A stretch of 64,000 nucleotides of DNA, from positions 1 through 64,000 of the forward strand of contig NZ_CP113517.1 in the NCBI RefSeq assembly GCF_024360925.2, given 5' to 3'. The translations under genes were made by a program, and so were the position numbers. The notes beneath the pieces were generated by a model. That model was not told the DNA's origin. It saw only the letters and a program-made list of their open reading frames with translations, and did not search any database. Shown here one piece after another: positions 1 through 12,789 of the stretch (positions within the stretch are counted from its first letter, which is position 1; the number at the start of each line of letters is the position of its first letter). The stretch comes from Methylomonas rapida (lineage in GTDB: Bacteria > Pseudomonadota > Gammaproteobacteria > Methylococcales > Methylomonadaceae).

Positions 1-1317
1 ATGAGCGCTATTTGGAACAATTGTCTGGCTAAACTTGAACACGAGATCCCCACCAACGATTTCAGCACCTGGATACGTCCGCTGCAGGCGGTCGAGACCG
101 AAAGTCAGCTGAAATTGCTGGCTCCCAATCGCTTCATTATCGACCACATCAAACAGCATTTTTTCGCCATCATCGAAGATGCGGTCAACGAATTTTCCAA
201 CGCCACGTTGGCCGTGCATTTTGAAATCGGCAGTAAAAAAGCCCCGGCTATCAAAGCACCGACTTTGCAAAAAGCCCCGGCACAAAAGAAAAACCAGCCG
301 AACTTTTTGAACAAGGCTTTTACCTTCGAAAGCTTCGTCGAAGGCAAATCCAACCAATTGGCTCGCGCGGCGTCCGTTACCGTGGCCGACAACGTCGGCA
401 AGGTTTACAACCCGCTTTTTATATATGGCGCCTCCGGCTTGGGTAAAACCCATTTGATGCATGCAATAGGCAATGCGGTACTGCAAAAAAAACCGGACGC
501 CAACATCGTCTATCTGCATTCGGAAAAATTCGTGCAGGACATGGTCAAGGCGTTGCAACAAAACAGCATCAATTATTTCAAGGACTATTACCGCAACATC
601 GACGTGCTGTTGATGGACGACATCCAGTTTCTGGCCGGCAAGGAACGCTCGCAGGAAGAGTTTTTCCACACCTTCAATAATCTGCTGGATCAAAAGCATC
701 AGGTCGTATTGACCTGCGATAAATATCCCAAGGAAATTCAAGGCCTGGAAGACCGCTTGAAATCCCGTTTCAGTTGGGGCCTGCCGGTGGCAATCGAGCC
801 GCCCGATCTGGAAACCCGCACCGCGATCCTGATCAAGAAAGCCCTGCAAGCCGGCGTGGATCTGAATCACGAAGTCGCCTTCTTCATTGCCAAGCGCATT
901 CCATCCAATGTGCGTGACTTGGAAGGCGCCTTGCGGCGCGTCATCGCCAATTCGCAATTCACCGGCCGCGAAATCACGCTGGAATTCACCAAGGAAGCCT
1001 TGCACGACCTGATCAGCCTGCAGGACAAATTGGTCAGCATAGACAACATTCAGAAAACCGTGGCCGAATATTTCAAAATTCGGGTGGCGGATTTGTCGTC
1101 CAAGAGCCGCAAGCAATCGTTGACCCGGCCGCGGCAGATCGCGATGACCCTGGCGCGCGAACTGACTTCGCACAGCTATCCGGAAATCGGTGACGCCTTT
1201 GGTGGCCGCGACCACACCACGGTCATCAATGCCTGCAAACGAGTCGCGGAACTGAAAGACGAAGACGTCAAGATCGCGGAAGACTATAAAAACCTGTTGA
1301 GAACTTTGTCGCATTGA
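1..1317 (+). CDS. dnaA: Chromosomal replication initiator DnaA
   Basis: AAA+ ATPase that binds DnaA boxes at the origin, melts it and loads the replicative helicase. The 438-aa protein has the usual four-part layout: N-terminal helicase-interaction domain starting right at the first Met ([17 protein letters not shown]), a short linker near residues 80-105, the AAA+ core with Walker [10 protein letters not shown] (about residue 143) and Walker [10 protein letters not shown] (about 204), and the C-terminal DNA-binding domain with the signature [12 protein letters not shown] (about 403). The window begins exactly at the ATG, so its promoter is not visible. First gene of a co-directional dnaA-dnaN-recF-gyrB block. 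Identification is firm. Confidence 0.98.
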   Translation: MSAIWNNCLAKLEHEIPTNDFSTWIRPLQAVETESQLKLLAPNRFIIDHIKQHFFAIIEDAVNEFSNATLAVHFEIGSKKAPAIKAPTLQKAPAQKKNQPNFLNKAFTFESFVEGKSNQLARAASVTVADNVGKVYNPLFIYGASGLGKTHLMHAIGNAVLQKKPDANIVYLHSEKFVQDMVKALQQNSINYFKDYYRNIDVLLMDDIQFLAGKERSQEEFFHTFNNLLDQKHQVVLTCDKYPKEIQGLEDRLKSRFSWGLPVAIEPPDLETRTAILIKKALQAGVDLNHEVAFFIAKRIPSNVRDLEGALRRVIANSQFTGREITLEFTKEALHDLISLQDKLVSIDNIQKTVAEYFKIRVADLSSKSRKQSLTRPRQIAMTLARELTSHSYPEIGDAFGGRDHTTVINACKRVAELKDEDVKIAEDYKNLLRTLSH

Positions 1318-1507
1318 TTGCGGATAAGTTGGGGATAAACTGAGATTGGTTTGCCTCGCCCAGGTTATCCCCAAGTCTGCAACAAGCTTGATCGGCAATG
1401 AACAACAGGGTTAATCGTTAGCTAACCGGATGATTTATATTTATAAAGCGGTGTTTTCCACAGCTTTTCGCTGATGTAGTAATAACAATAAATTAAAAAA
1501 TATTTAT
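1318..1507. promoter_or_regulatory. dnaA-dnaN intergenic region with DnaA-box-like sites (possible oriC part)
   Basis: This 190-bp gap holds several near matches to the DnaA box TTATCCACA: TTATCCGCA (reverse strand, 1319-1327), TTATCCCCA (reverse strand, 1330-1338), TTATCCCCA (forward, 1365-1373) and TTTTCCACA (forward, 1454-1462). It ends in a very AT-rich tract at about 1480-1507 just before dnaN. The cluster may be part of the origin, or only serve autoregulation and titration of DnaA at the dnaN promoter. The other side of dnaA, where an origin could also lie, is outside the window. Confidence 0.55.
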
Positions 1508-2611
1508 ATGAAATTTATTATTAGTAGAGATCAAATATTGGCGCCGCTGCAACAAATCGTCAGCGTCATCGAAAAACGGCAAACCATGGCCATCTTGTCC
1601 AACGTGTTGCTGCAAGTAAACGACGGCAGTTTGGTCATGACGGGATCCGATACCGAAATTCAAATGGTCAGCAAGTTGAACCTGGAATCCCCAGCGGACG
1701 ATGGCGAAATCACCGTACCGGCCCGCAAGTTTTTGGATATTTGCCGTTTATTGCCGAGCGCCGCCGAGATCAAATTCGAACTGCAAGAAGACAAGGTCAA
1801 ATTGAGCTCGGGACGCAGCCGCTTTTCGTTGAGCACCTTGCCGGCCGAGCATTATCCCGAGTTCAACGAATCGGAATTCGAATACCAGTTTTTGTTGAAT
1901 GCCGGCAAGTTCAAAAAAGGCCTGGATAAGACTATCTTCTGCATGGCCAATCAGGACGTGCGCTATTACCTGAATGGTTTGCTGCTGCATATCAGCAATT
2001 CCCGGCTGAAGATGGTCGCGTCCGACGGGCATCGGCTGTCGATTTTCGAAGACGACATCGGTCAAGCCACCGGCTACGAAGCACGCATCATTTTGCCCAG
2101 AAAAGCCGTGCAGGAATTGAGCCGCTTGCTGGACGATGGCGATGCTGAATTGAACATCCAGTTTTCCAACAACCACATCAAGATTTATTACAAGGATGTG
2201 GTGTTTTCGTCCAAGTTGATCGACGCCAAATTTCCCGATTTCAGCAAGGTGTTCAATCAAGCCTTCATGAGTCCGATGTTGATCCAGAAGCAGTTGCTGC
2301 GTGAGGCTTTGACGCGGGTGGCGATTCTGTCCAACGAGAAATACAAGGGCGTGACCTTCGACATCGCCGGCGATCAGCTCAAACTCAGCACCCACAACCC
2401 GGAACACGACGAAGCCGAAGAAGAATTGATCATCGATTACCAAGGCCAGCCCTTGAGTATTTCGTTCAATTCGCAATACATGCTGGATGCGGTGACCAAT
2501 CTGGATTCGGAGATGTCGTTGATCACGATAGCCGCCAACGCCAGCAGTTGCTTCATCGAAGAACCGGAACGCCCCTTGTTCAAGTTCATCGTCATGCCGA
2601 TGCGCATGTAA
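1508..2611 (+). CDS. dnaN: DNA polymerase III beta sliding clamp
   Basis: Ring-shaped processivity clamp that tethers DNA polymerase III and many repair proteins to DNA. The 367-aa length is normal for the family. The N terminus (MKFIISRDQILAPLQQIVSV) and C terminus (FKFIVMPMRM) are typical of proteobacterial beta clamps, and the three repeated clamp folds span about residues 1-120, 130-245 and 246-367. It follows dnaA after a 190-bp gap containing DnaA-box-like sites, and recF starts 9 bp after its stop, so dnaN-recF is probably one transcript. Nothing unusual seen. Confidence 0.98.
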   Translation: MKFIISRDQILAPLQQIVSVIEKRQTMAILSNVLLQVNDGSLVMTGSDTEIQMVSKLNLESPADDGEITVPARKFLDICRLLPSAAEIKFELQEDKVKLSSGRSRFSLSTLPAEHYPEFNESEFEYQFLLNAGKFKKGLDKTIFCMANQDVRYYLNGLLLHISNSRLKMVASDGHRLSIFEDDIGQATGYEARIILPRKAVQELSRLLDDGDAELNIQFSNNHIKIYYKDVVFSSKLIDAKFPDFSKVFNQAFMSPMLIQKQLLREALTRVAILSNEKYKGVTFDIAGDQLKLSTHNPEHDEAEEELIIDYQGQPLSISFNSQYMLDAVTNLDSEMSLITIAANASSCFIEEPERPLFKFIVMPMRM

Positions 2612-2620
2612 TCAGCGCTC

Positions 2621-6215
<3,595 letters not shown>

Positions 6216-6216
6216 C

Positions 6217-6223
6217 GGAGTAT
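6217..6223. repeat. Left 7-bp direct repeat (target duplication) of the Tn7-like element
   Basis: GGAGTAT directly before the terminal TGT of the transposon. The same seven bases follow the terminal ACA at 39581-39587. This marks the insertion point one base after the gyrB stop codon. Tn7 itself makes a 5-bp duplication, so seven is atypical. Confidence 0.85.
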
Positions 6224-6295
6224 TGTCGGATGCCACAATTATTGAAAAGTGTGCCAAATTAGTGAAAAACTAGTGACACAAAAAATGAAAAAATC
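6224..6295. repeat. Left transposon end with three TnsB-binding-type repeats
   Basis: Terminal repeat at 6224-6249 (TGTCGG then TGCCACAATTATTGAAAA). Two more copies follow in the same orientation: one around 6250-6269 (core AATTAGTGAAAA) and one at 6274-6294 (TGACACA then AAAATGAAAAAAT). Tandem transposase-binding sites of about 20 bp are typical of Tn7-like and Mu-like ends. Assignment of these to TnsB is by family knowledge. Confidence 0.8.
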
Positions 6296-6473
6296 CGACG
6301 ATTTTTACCTGCTCCAAAAACGATAATGATTGCCGAACCACTAATTAGACTTTTTGAGTTTCTTGGTTGGTTCGGTAGTCCCATGTTTGATTTAGGATCA
6401 TGTTACTTTTGAATAAAGATATTGGTATATGACGGTAATCTCCGAGTTTCCGTCGTCAGGAGGTGTTGAGTGG

Positions 6474-8309
6474 ATGAGCATTGATGCCTTTGTTCGGTCT
6501 ATAGCTGTTAATAGTGGCCGCCCAGTATGCATGTTACTGGGCGCTGGAGCTTCAATTTCATCTGGAATGCCGTCGGCTCAACGCTGTATTTGGGAGTGGA
6601 AGCAAGATATATTTGTTACCAATAACCCCACTCTACGTGAATCAGTCGGTGAGTTGTCGTTACCTGGTACTCGAAACAGAATTCAACGCTGGCTGGACCA
6701 GCGGGGTTACTTTCCATCTGAAGATAGTCCGGAAGAATATTCTTTCTACGCACAAGAGTGCTACCCTACCGGCCAAGACCGTCGAAGTTATTTCCATTCG
6801 TATGTAGCCAACGCTAAACCTCATATTGGCTATCGTCTTCTGCCACTGATGGCTAGCGCCGGTACAGTCCGGAGTGTCTGGACAACAAATTTTGACGGGC
6901 TCGTAAGTCGGGCTTGCGCTGCAGCAGATATTATTTCCGTTGAAGTTGGTATTGATACAGTTAAGCGAGCCGTTCGCCAACACGTAGAAAGGGAACTTCG
7001 AATTGTTTCATTGCACGGTGATTTTCGTTACGACGAGTTAAAGAACACTAGCGATGAGTTACAACAACAAGAGGCAGAACTTCGGGAAGAGTTTCTTCAT
7101 GAACTCAGAGATTACGATCTTGTTGTTGCTGGGTACAGTGGTCGTGATCAGTCGCTCATGGATATTCTTATGGAAGCTTATGGCGAGTCTTGTCCTTGTC
7201 GACTGTACTGGTGTGGATTTGGTCAGGAAATTTCCGAGCCTGTAAAAGCTGTTTTATCTCGTGCCCGTTCTGTCGGGCGAGATGCTTTCTATATCGCCAC
7301 TGACGGGTTTGATGATGTCTTGTCGAGGTTGGCACTCAGGCAATTAGAGGGTGATCTTTTAAAAGTTGCCAAACAGACGATTGCTGTATCTACCGAGACT
7401 ATAAAAGGTCCGATGGCTTTTGCTGTTCCACCGCTTCCAGCAACCGCGCTCGTCAAAAGTAACGCCTATCCTCTCACCTGTCCTACCCAAGTTTTTAAAC
7501 TAGATTTATCAGTTCCTGATAATGTGAATAGGCGTGATTGGCTCGATGAACATATATCTCCGAGCCAAGGAATAATTGTTTCAATGAATGATGGGGTATT
7601 GGCAATTTCTGATGCAGCCAATATTCAAAAAGCCTTTGGTACTGCTCTTCGTAGCTATCCAAAAGCTATTGCGCTGTCTGAAGAAGATGTTATTAAGGAT
7701 GGACGGATACAATCACTTCTTCGCCGAGCATTGATTAGAGCGATTGCTGATCAGTTCAAGATCGAAACGGATGATGTACGCCGGATTTGGGAAGCCGATT
7801 TTTACGATACCAAGGTTCATGAAAGGATAAAGTATCGCTTGCATCGCGCCCTATCTTTTCGATTGTTATCATTGGAACGAAAACCCCATCTAGTGCTTAT
7901 GCCTGAGGTTGTTGCAAAACTTCCCAATGGCCAATTGGCGGGAAGTGAAGCCTCGAAAGCATTGCGAGCCGATGTTTATGGTTATCAACATAATGATGTT
8001 TTCAACGCCGATCTTGATCGTTGGAGAACGAGGCTAACAAATATTGACATCGTAGCTCAGGGAGGAGCGATGTTTCGAATCGATCATGCCCCTCTTTATG
8101 CTGGATTGATTCAAAATGGTCGTCGACCTCTAGATTCTGACTTGCAACGGTATGCCAAGCAAAGCGGGCTCGTTGTTACCGATGCCAACCTAATTTTTTG
8201 CGCGTCCAACGGACATTCGGAGGTAAAAGATCCTGGCTCTTCCGTATTTTGCGGAGAAACCACTACATGTAGTGCTATAGTCTTTGCCTGCCACAGTGAG
8301 TTTTGCTAA
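6474..8309 (+). pseudogene. SIR2-APAZ half of a SIR2-APAZ-Argonaute fusion, split by an ISL3 element
   Basis: N-terminal part of a short prokaryotic Argonaute (SPARSA-type) defence protein. The SIR2 NADase domain is clear: LLGAGASISSGMP near the start, TTNFDGLV, VSLHGDFR and VAGYSGRDQSLMDIL. Residues about 330-580 fit an APAZ region by position. I prefer the ATG at 6474 because AGGAGGT lies 9 nt upstream; an in-frame ATG at 6429 would add 15 residues. Native sequence ends at 8234 (587 codons); the frame then enters the IS and stops at 8309 after 25 foreign codons. Deleting the IS and one duplication copy joins it in frame to 9638-10981, giving a protein of about 1,034 aa. In this family SIR2 degrades NAD+ when the Argonaute, guided by RNA, meets invader DNA. 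The 611-aa product resembles free-standing SIR2-APAZ subunits, so it may still function. Confidence 0.85.
8227..8234. repeat. Left 8-bp target duplication of the ISL3-family element
   Basis: AAGATCCT immediately before the IS. An identical copy at 9630-9637 immediately follows it. Eight-base duplications are characteristic of ISL3-family insertions. Confidence 0.95.
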
Positions 8310-9629
8310 GGTCGACAATTTAACGCTGGAGTATCGTGATGACACAGTCGCTACTTCAAATACCGCTGGATATACCTGATGTTTGTATCGAAAAAGTTGA
8401 AACCACCGCCAAAGGCGAGTTCATCATCACGGTCAGTAGTACGTTAACCAGTGCAACCTGCCATCAATGCGGCCAGAGGATCGATAAGTTTTATGGCTAT
8501 GGCAGAGAAATCACCTTGCGTCATTTGTCGATTTTCGATCGGCCGGTTTGGATCAAGCTAACCCCCAAGCGCTATCGATGCCCTGACTGCCCCAAAGGTC
8601 CGACGACCACGCAACAATGTGGCTGGTATAACTGGAAAAGCCCCCATACCAAAGCGTATGAGCAGTGGATATTGCGTGAATTGATCAACAGCAGCGTGAC
8701 CGACATGGACGTGAAGCACGGCATCAGCGCCGAAGCGGCGGAAGGGATTATCAATCGGCACGTGGCCCAACAAGTTGATTGGTCTGCCATCCAAGGCATT
8801 CGCTTGCTGGGACTGGATGAAATCGCTTTGAAAAAAGGGCATCAAGATTTTGTGGTCATCGTGTCGGCTATCGATACCGAGGACCATAAGCGGATTCTGG
8901 CGGTGCTGCCCGACCGCAAAAAAGAAACGGTTAAAGCCTTTTTGCAGAATATTCCCGAGGCACAGCAACACGCGTTACAACGCGTCTGCGTGGACATGTA
9001 TGAAGGGTATCGCAACGCCGTCTATGAGACATTGCCCGGCGTCGAGGTGGTGGTTGATCGCTTCCATGTCGCCAAGCATTATCGAGACGGCGCCGACCAG
9101 GTCCGCAAGGCGGAAATGAAAAAACTCAAGAATACCCTGTCTGCCGAGGATTATGCCAAGCTGAAAGGCGCGATGTGGGCTTTTCGGAAGCGCTGGATGG
9201 AACTCTCTGCCGATCAGCAAACCGTTTTGCTTTTTCTATTCCAGCAAGCCCCCATTTTGCGAGAAGTCTATATCCAACGGGAGCTTTTGACGGGTATTTT
9301 TGAGCGCCGACTCAATAAGGCTGAGGCCGAAAAAGCCTTGGATCGCTGGATGGAGCATATCAAAGTCTTGAAGTTGAAGGGCTTTGATGCGTTTGTCAAA
9401 ACCTATCAAAACTGGCGAAATGAAATCACCAACTATTTCATTCGCCGGGAAACCAGTGGCTTTGTTGAAGGGCTTAACAACAAAATCAAAAGCATCAAAC
9501 GACGCTGCTTTGGCATTTACAATACCGTCCGCCTGTTTCAGCATATCTGGCTTGATATCGAAGGGAGACGGTTGTTCGGTTATGCATAACCCTATATGTC
9601 GGGGCTACTCCGCGAAATACGGAAGAGCC
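8235..9629 (+). mobile_element. ISL3-family insertion sequence, 1,395 bp, complete
   Basis: The ends are inverted repeats beginning GGCTCTTCCGTATTT and matching at 20 of 21 positions (8235-8255 and 9609-9629), flanked by perfect 8-bp duplications. One transposase gene fills most of the element. It is inserted at the SIR2-APAZ / MID-PIWI boundary of the Argonaute fusion. Intact ends, an intact transposase and an undamaged duplication suggest a fairly recent insertion. Confidence 0.95.
8339..9589 (+). CDS. ISL3-family transposase
   Basis: DDE transposase that moves the surrounding IS. The N-terminal zinc-ribbon has CHQCGQ and CPDCPK. The catalytic core has a first Asp in LLGLDEIALKKGH (about residue 160), the VCVDMYEGYR segment, and a C-terminal FVEGLNNKIKSIKRRCFG carrying the Glu. 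About 416 aa, a normal ISL3 length. Start: ATG at 8339 with GGAG 8 nt upstream; a GTG directly before it is possible. The stop lies 6 nt before an ATG (9596) in frame with the Argonaute MID-PIWI half, which could permit translational coupling. Confidence 0.95.
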   Translation: MTQSLLQIPLDIPDVCIEKVETTAKGEFIITVSSTLTSATCHQCGQRIDKFYGYGREITLRHLSIFDRPVWIKLTPKRYRCPDCPKGPTTTQQCGWYNWKSPHTKAYEQWILRELINSSVTDMDVKHGISAEAAEGIINRHVAQQVDWSAIQGIRLLGLDEIALKKGHQDFVVIVSAIDTEDHKRILAVLPDRKKETVKAFLQNIPEAQQHALQRVCVDMYEGYRNAVYETLPGVEVVVDRFHVAKHYRDGADQVRKAEMKKLKNTLSAEDYAKLKGAMWAFRKRWMELSADQQTVLLFLFQQAPILREVYIQRELLTGIFERRLNKAEAEKALDRWMEHIKVLKLKGFDAFVKTYQNWRNEITNYFIRRETSGFVEGLNNKIKSIKRRCFGIYNTVRLFQHIWLDIEGRRLFGYA

Positions 9630-9637
9630 AAGATCCT
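9630..9637. repeat. Right 8-bp target duplication of the ISL3-family element
   Basis: AAGATCCT directly after the IS right end, identical to 8227-8234. Joining across one copy restores the reading frame of the Argonaute fusion (…EVKDP-NPLKGL…). Confidence 0.95.
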
Positions 9638-10981
9638 AACCCTTTAAAAGGGCTAGTAAGTAATAGACCTTGGGATTATCAACTTACAAGTTCTGGTCTT
9701 TGCTCGGAAGTTAATATTGCAGCGATATGTCCCCGGGCTGAGGCGCCTAAATTAAGGCGCTTTTTGAGTCAATTTCAGGAAAGGATACAAGCGACAGATC
9801 GGGAACGCGATTATCTTCATGATTTTCCCGGATTTTCCGCTGCTTTTAGCCTTCCGTTATTCTATCCTAGCCAAGGAGAAGCCAGTTGGTTAGATTTAGA
9901 TGATTCCTTCTCTGGTACTGATGTATTGTCATCAGCCAAACTTCTCGCTCAAAAAATATGCACAGCTCTTGATGTTTTAAGAGGGATTAGACCCAGTGCA
10001 GTGGTGGTTATATTTGTTCCAACCCGATGGAGTCCGTTGAAAGTTGTTGAGACCGAGATGGAACAATTTAACCTCCACGATTACATTAAGGCATATGCAG
10101 CACGGCATGGCCAAGGTACGCAATTTATCCGTGAAGAAACAACAGATTCATCTCAACCTTGTCGAGTAAGATGGTGGCTTTCTCTCGCTTTATATGCAAA
10201 AGCGCTTCGTACTCCATGGCGCCTCGATTGTCTCGACGAGGAAACTGCGTTCGTGGGAATCGGTTATAGCATAGATAATGTGGCTGCTCGTGGAAACCAT
10301 GTTCTAATGGGATGCAGCCATCTTTATAGCGCTCGTGGTGAAGGGCTCCAATTTAGACTGGGTCGTATTGAAAATCCAATCATTCGAGGACGTAACCCAT
10401 TTATGTCCGAGGATGATGCTAGGAGGACAGGGGAAACAATTAGACAGCTGTTCTTTGATTCAAAAATGTGTTTGCCGAAAAGAGTGGTTGTTCACAAACG
10501 CACGCCTTTTACGGATGAAGAACAAAGAGGACTGGTGCAAGGCCTTGAAGGTGTTCTGAACGTGGAACTCATCGAAATCAATGTGGAAGAGTCACTGCGT
10601 TATCTTGCATCAAAACTGAAAGATAGGAAACTGACCATAGACGGTTTTCCAATTCCGCGTGGTGCCGTTGTTGTTCAGAACTCAAATACAGCACTACTTT
10701 GGGTACATGGCTCAGCACCCAGTGCGCAAAACCCAAATTTCAAATATTACCAAGGAAAGCGCCGTATTCCCGCACCGCTTCTTATACGCCGTTATTTGGG
10801 GCAAGCTGATGTAGTACAAGTAGCTACAGAAATACTTGGGCTTTCCAAGATGAATTGGAACACCTTCGACTATTACTCGCGATTACCTGCAACATTGGAT
10901 TCAGCAAGCGCTATAGCTAAAGTGGGAACATATTTAAGCAGTTTTGGTTCTGCGCCATATGATTATCGTTTATTGATATGA
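9638..10981 (+). pseudogene. Argonaute MID-PIWI half of the split SIR2-APAZ-Argonaute fusion
   Basis: C-terminal 447 residues of the fusion. The sequence starts with NPLKGLVSNRPWDYQ, the kind of opening seen at the N terminus of stand-alone short Argonautes, then a MID domain (about PSAVVVIFVPTRW onward) and a PIWI domain with FVGIGYSIDN, MGCSHLYSARGEGLQFRLG, KRVVVHKRTPFT and a terminal YDYRLLI. No catalytic tetrad is apparent, as expected for short, non-slicing Argonautes. Its native start was lost to the ISL3 insertion, but an in-frame ATG at 9596 inside the IS right end would give a 461-aa protein, the usual size of a separate short pAgo subunit. The element may thus have turned a fusion into a two-gene system. 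Expression is untested. Confidence 0.85.
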
Positions 10982-10996
10982 CTTTTTATCAGGTTT

Positions 10997-11254
10997 TCAT
11001 TTCGGATTAACTGCCAGATCATCTCGAAATTTCAACATCTCCGCCGGCGAGACCGATAACGCATCCGCCAACTTGCAAATATTCAGCAGGGCAATATTTC
11101 GTTTGCCCCGCTCTACTCCACCCAAATAACTTCGTGCCATGCCGCATTCTAGTGCGAGTTGCTCCTGAGACCAGCCGCGCTGTTTTCTAAGTTGGACAAG
11201 ACGCTGTCCAAATAAGACGAGAGGATCAGGTGTGAGCTTGGAATTAGTAGACAT
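10997..11254 (-). CDS. XRE-family helix-turn-helix regulator (85 aa)
   Basis: Small DNA-binding protein with one Cro/C1-type helix-turn-helix: LVQLRKQRGWSQEQLALECGMARSYLGGVERGKR. It converges on the Argonaute half (16 bp between stops) and diverges from the zinc-ribbon gene at 11352. The shared 97-bp promoter region suggests it controls that gene or itself. Its role is inferred from the fold only. Confidence 0.85.
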   Translation of the reverse strand: MSTNSKLTPDPLVLFGQRLVQLRKQRGWSQEQLALECGMARSYLGGVERGKRNIALLNICKLADALSVSPAEMLKFRDDLAVNPK

Positions 11255-11351
11255 TTGATGATGCTACTAACCGGTACTCTATGAGGCCACGCTCTATAAG
11301 TGACAATTTCCCTTTTCCGGCTTATATTTAGCATTTTGTCATCGTATTCCA

Positions 11352-12524
11352 ATGCCCAAAGTCCCGATCCATTCCAAATTGGCTCATCTTTCAGAAGGCC
11401 AGATCGATGCGTTGATAACGCGGTATTACGCGGGAGCAAGAATTGCTGATTTATTGGCTGAATACGCGATCGATTGCCACCCGCCGCAACTTTACAAATT
11501 ATTTCCGTCGGTTATTCATTCATCCGCAACATGCCCAAATTGCGGCGCGGTTATGATGTCGAAACACGTGGCTAGAAGTGTTGGTATGGCTGATTCAAAA
11601 ACCTTGCACTGCTCTCAATGCCGGCACGAAACTAGTTTTCGCTGTAAGTGCGACTATTGCCGTAATCGTGGAAAGGTCAAGAACGGCCGATTTTCACATA
11701 CCCCTTTCAGCAATCGAACTTTCGAAGCTCAAGGAGTAACCAGTCAGGTGCTAAAACCTGATCACTTGACATTAGAACAAGCCATTGCTTTGCTGGCTTT
11801 GGCCCGTTGCAATGATTTTATTGATAGCTATGGTCGAAGGATTTCGGTGCCCGATTTGACAGTCGTGCCGTTTGCTCCCAGAGGCTGTTATGCCAAAGAA
11901 CTCATCGAAAGATTGGGCAAGGCGGACTTCTTCGGCTCAGTTCCGGAAAGCCATTATGTTTTTGATGCGCTCAAAGATGAAGAGCTAACGGCATTACAGT
12001 TTCCCATTCGTTGGAATATCCAACGTTATGTTCGTATCGAACTGCTTGAGCAAATTGAACAATGTGCGCGGACTATGGTGTGGCCAGGTCATTGGTTGAA
12101 TCAGCTTTCCGATATGAAGCGTTCTTTGGCGTTTGCCGAATGCCAGGAATTTTACGATTTTTGTGCCAAACAACGGGGCTTACCGCCGTCTGCACAACGA
12201 AGTACAACGATAATGCTAAATAATCTGCTGCAAGATCACTCCGTGGCGCAATGTTACCGAATTATCTATGCAGGCGCCCAAGCTGCCGCGGATTTTTTAG
12301 TTAGAAGTTCTTGCGCGGGGCAGCACGCCGCCAATTACATGATCGGCGCTTGCCAGCGTTGGGTTGACCGAGCCCGGTCTGAAGACTGGGTTGTAACACC
12401 CTTTCGAAGAAATCCTGAACTTCCGCGAAGCATGATCAATTACGTTTTATACGACGACTTTCTGAAATGCGGGGACGATGGGTTCAATTTGGCTTTGGAT
12501 AAGATCACTCGACCAAACGCATGA
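11352..12524 (+). CDS. Uncharacterised protein with cysteine-rich (zinc-ribbon-like) region
   Basis: 390 aa, family not recognised. Residues 5-45 look like a helix-turn-helix or resolvase-like helical segment (SEGQIDALITRYYAGARIADLLAEY). Next comes a cysteine cluster with CPNCG (about residue 60), CSQC (about 80) and CKCDYC (about 90), consistent with one or two zinc ribbons. The remaining ~280 residues are mostly helical with no motif I know. It diverges from an XRE regulator and is followed 265 bp later by another XRE gene and then the tns operon. It could be a DNA-binding accessory protein of the transposon or cargo. Confidence 0.6.
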   Translation: MPKVPIHSKLAHLSEGQIDALITRYYAGARIADLLAEYAIDCHPPQLYKLFPSVIHSSATCPNCGAVMMSKHVARSVGMADSKTLHCSQCRHETSFRCKCDYCRNRGKVKNGRFSHTPFSNRTFEAQGVTSQVLKPDHLTLEQAIALLALARCNDFIDSYGRRISVPDLTVVPFAPRGCYAKELIERLGKADFFGSVPESHYVFDALKDEELTALQFPIRWNIQRYVRIELLEQIEQCARTMVWPGHWLNQLSDMKRSLAFAECQEFYDFCAKQRGLPPSAQRSTTIMLNNLLQDHSVAQCYRIIYAGAQAAADFLVRSSCAGQHAANYMIGACQRWVDRARSEDWVVTPFRRNPELPRSMINYVLYDDFLKCGDDGFNLALDKITRPNA

Positions 12525-12672
12525 TTGTTTGCAACACATTGGAATACCTGATTAGGTCCAGCAGCGTGGTTTCATAAAACAAGTAAGTTAAAAATTTCCA
12601 GTTAGAGTCGTGCATACCTGCTAGGAAATATTTCCTTCTAAATCAGTTAATTAACAATTAAGCAAAAAACAG

Positions 12673-12696
12673 TTGTCAAGTGAAATAGCTTGACAA
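12673..12696. promoter_or_regulatory. Inverted repeat and possible -35 element upstream of an XRE gene
   Basis: TTGTCAAG and CTTGACAA form a perfect 8-bp inverted repeat with an 8-bp spacer. The right arm contains TTGACA, a consensus -35, followed by AT-rich sequence. It lies about 95 bp before the XRE gene at 12790, so it may be an autoregulatory operator. The rest of 12525-12789 shows no gene. Confidence 0.45.
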
Positions 12697-12789
12697 TAAC
12701 TTATTGATAATAATGAATAATTTTACTTTTTTGTTTGTTGAGATTATTCTTCTGTTCATCCTAGATATGCTGTTGGTCCTAACGAAGTC

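Noticed and set aside
1748..2476. Long minus-strand frame opposite dnaN
   Set aside because: Antisense shadow of a conserved gene; no motifs or start signals.
6429..10981. Reading the two Argonaute halves as two independent original genes
   Set aside because: Removing the IS and one copy of its 8-bp duplication gives a single open frame, so the ancestor was a fusion.
12525..12789. Alternative left end of the Tn7-like element just before the XRE/tnsA genes
   Set aside because: No copy of the terminal repeat or a TGT end with a matching flank is visible there; the ends at 6224 and 39580 match each other and carry the direct repeat.
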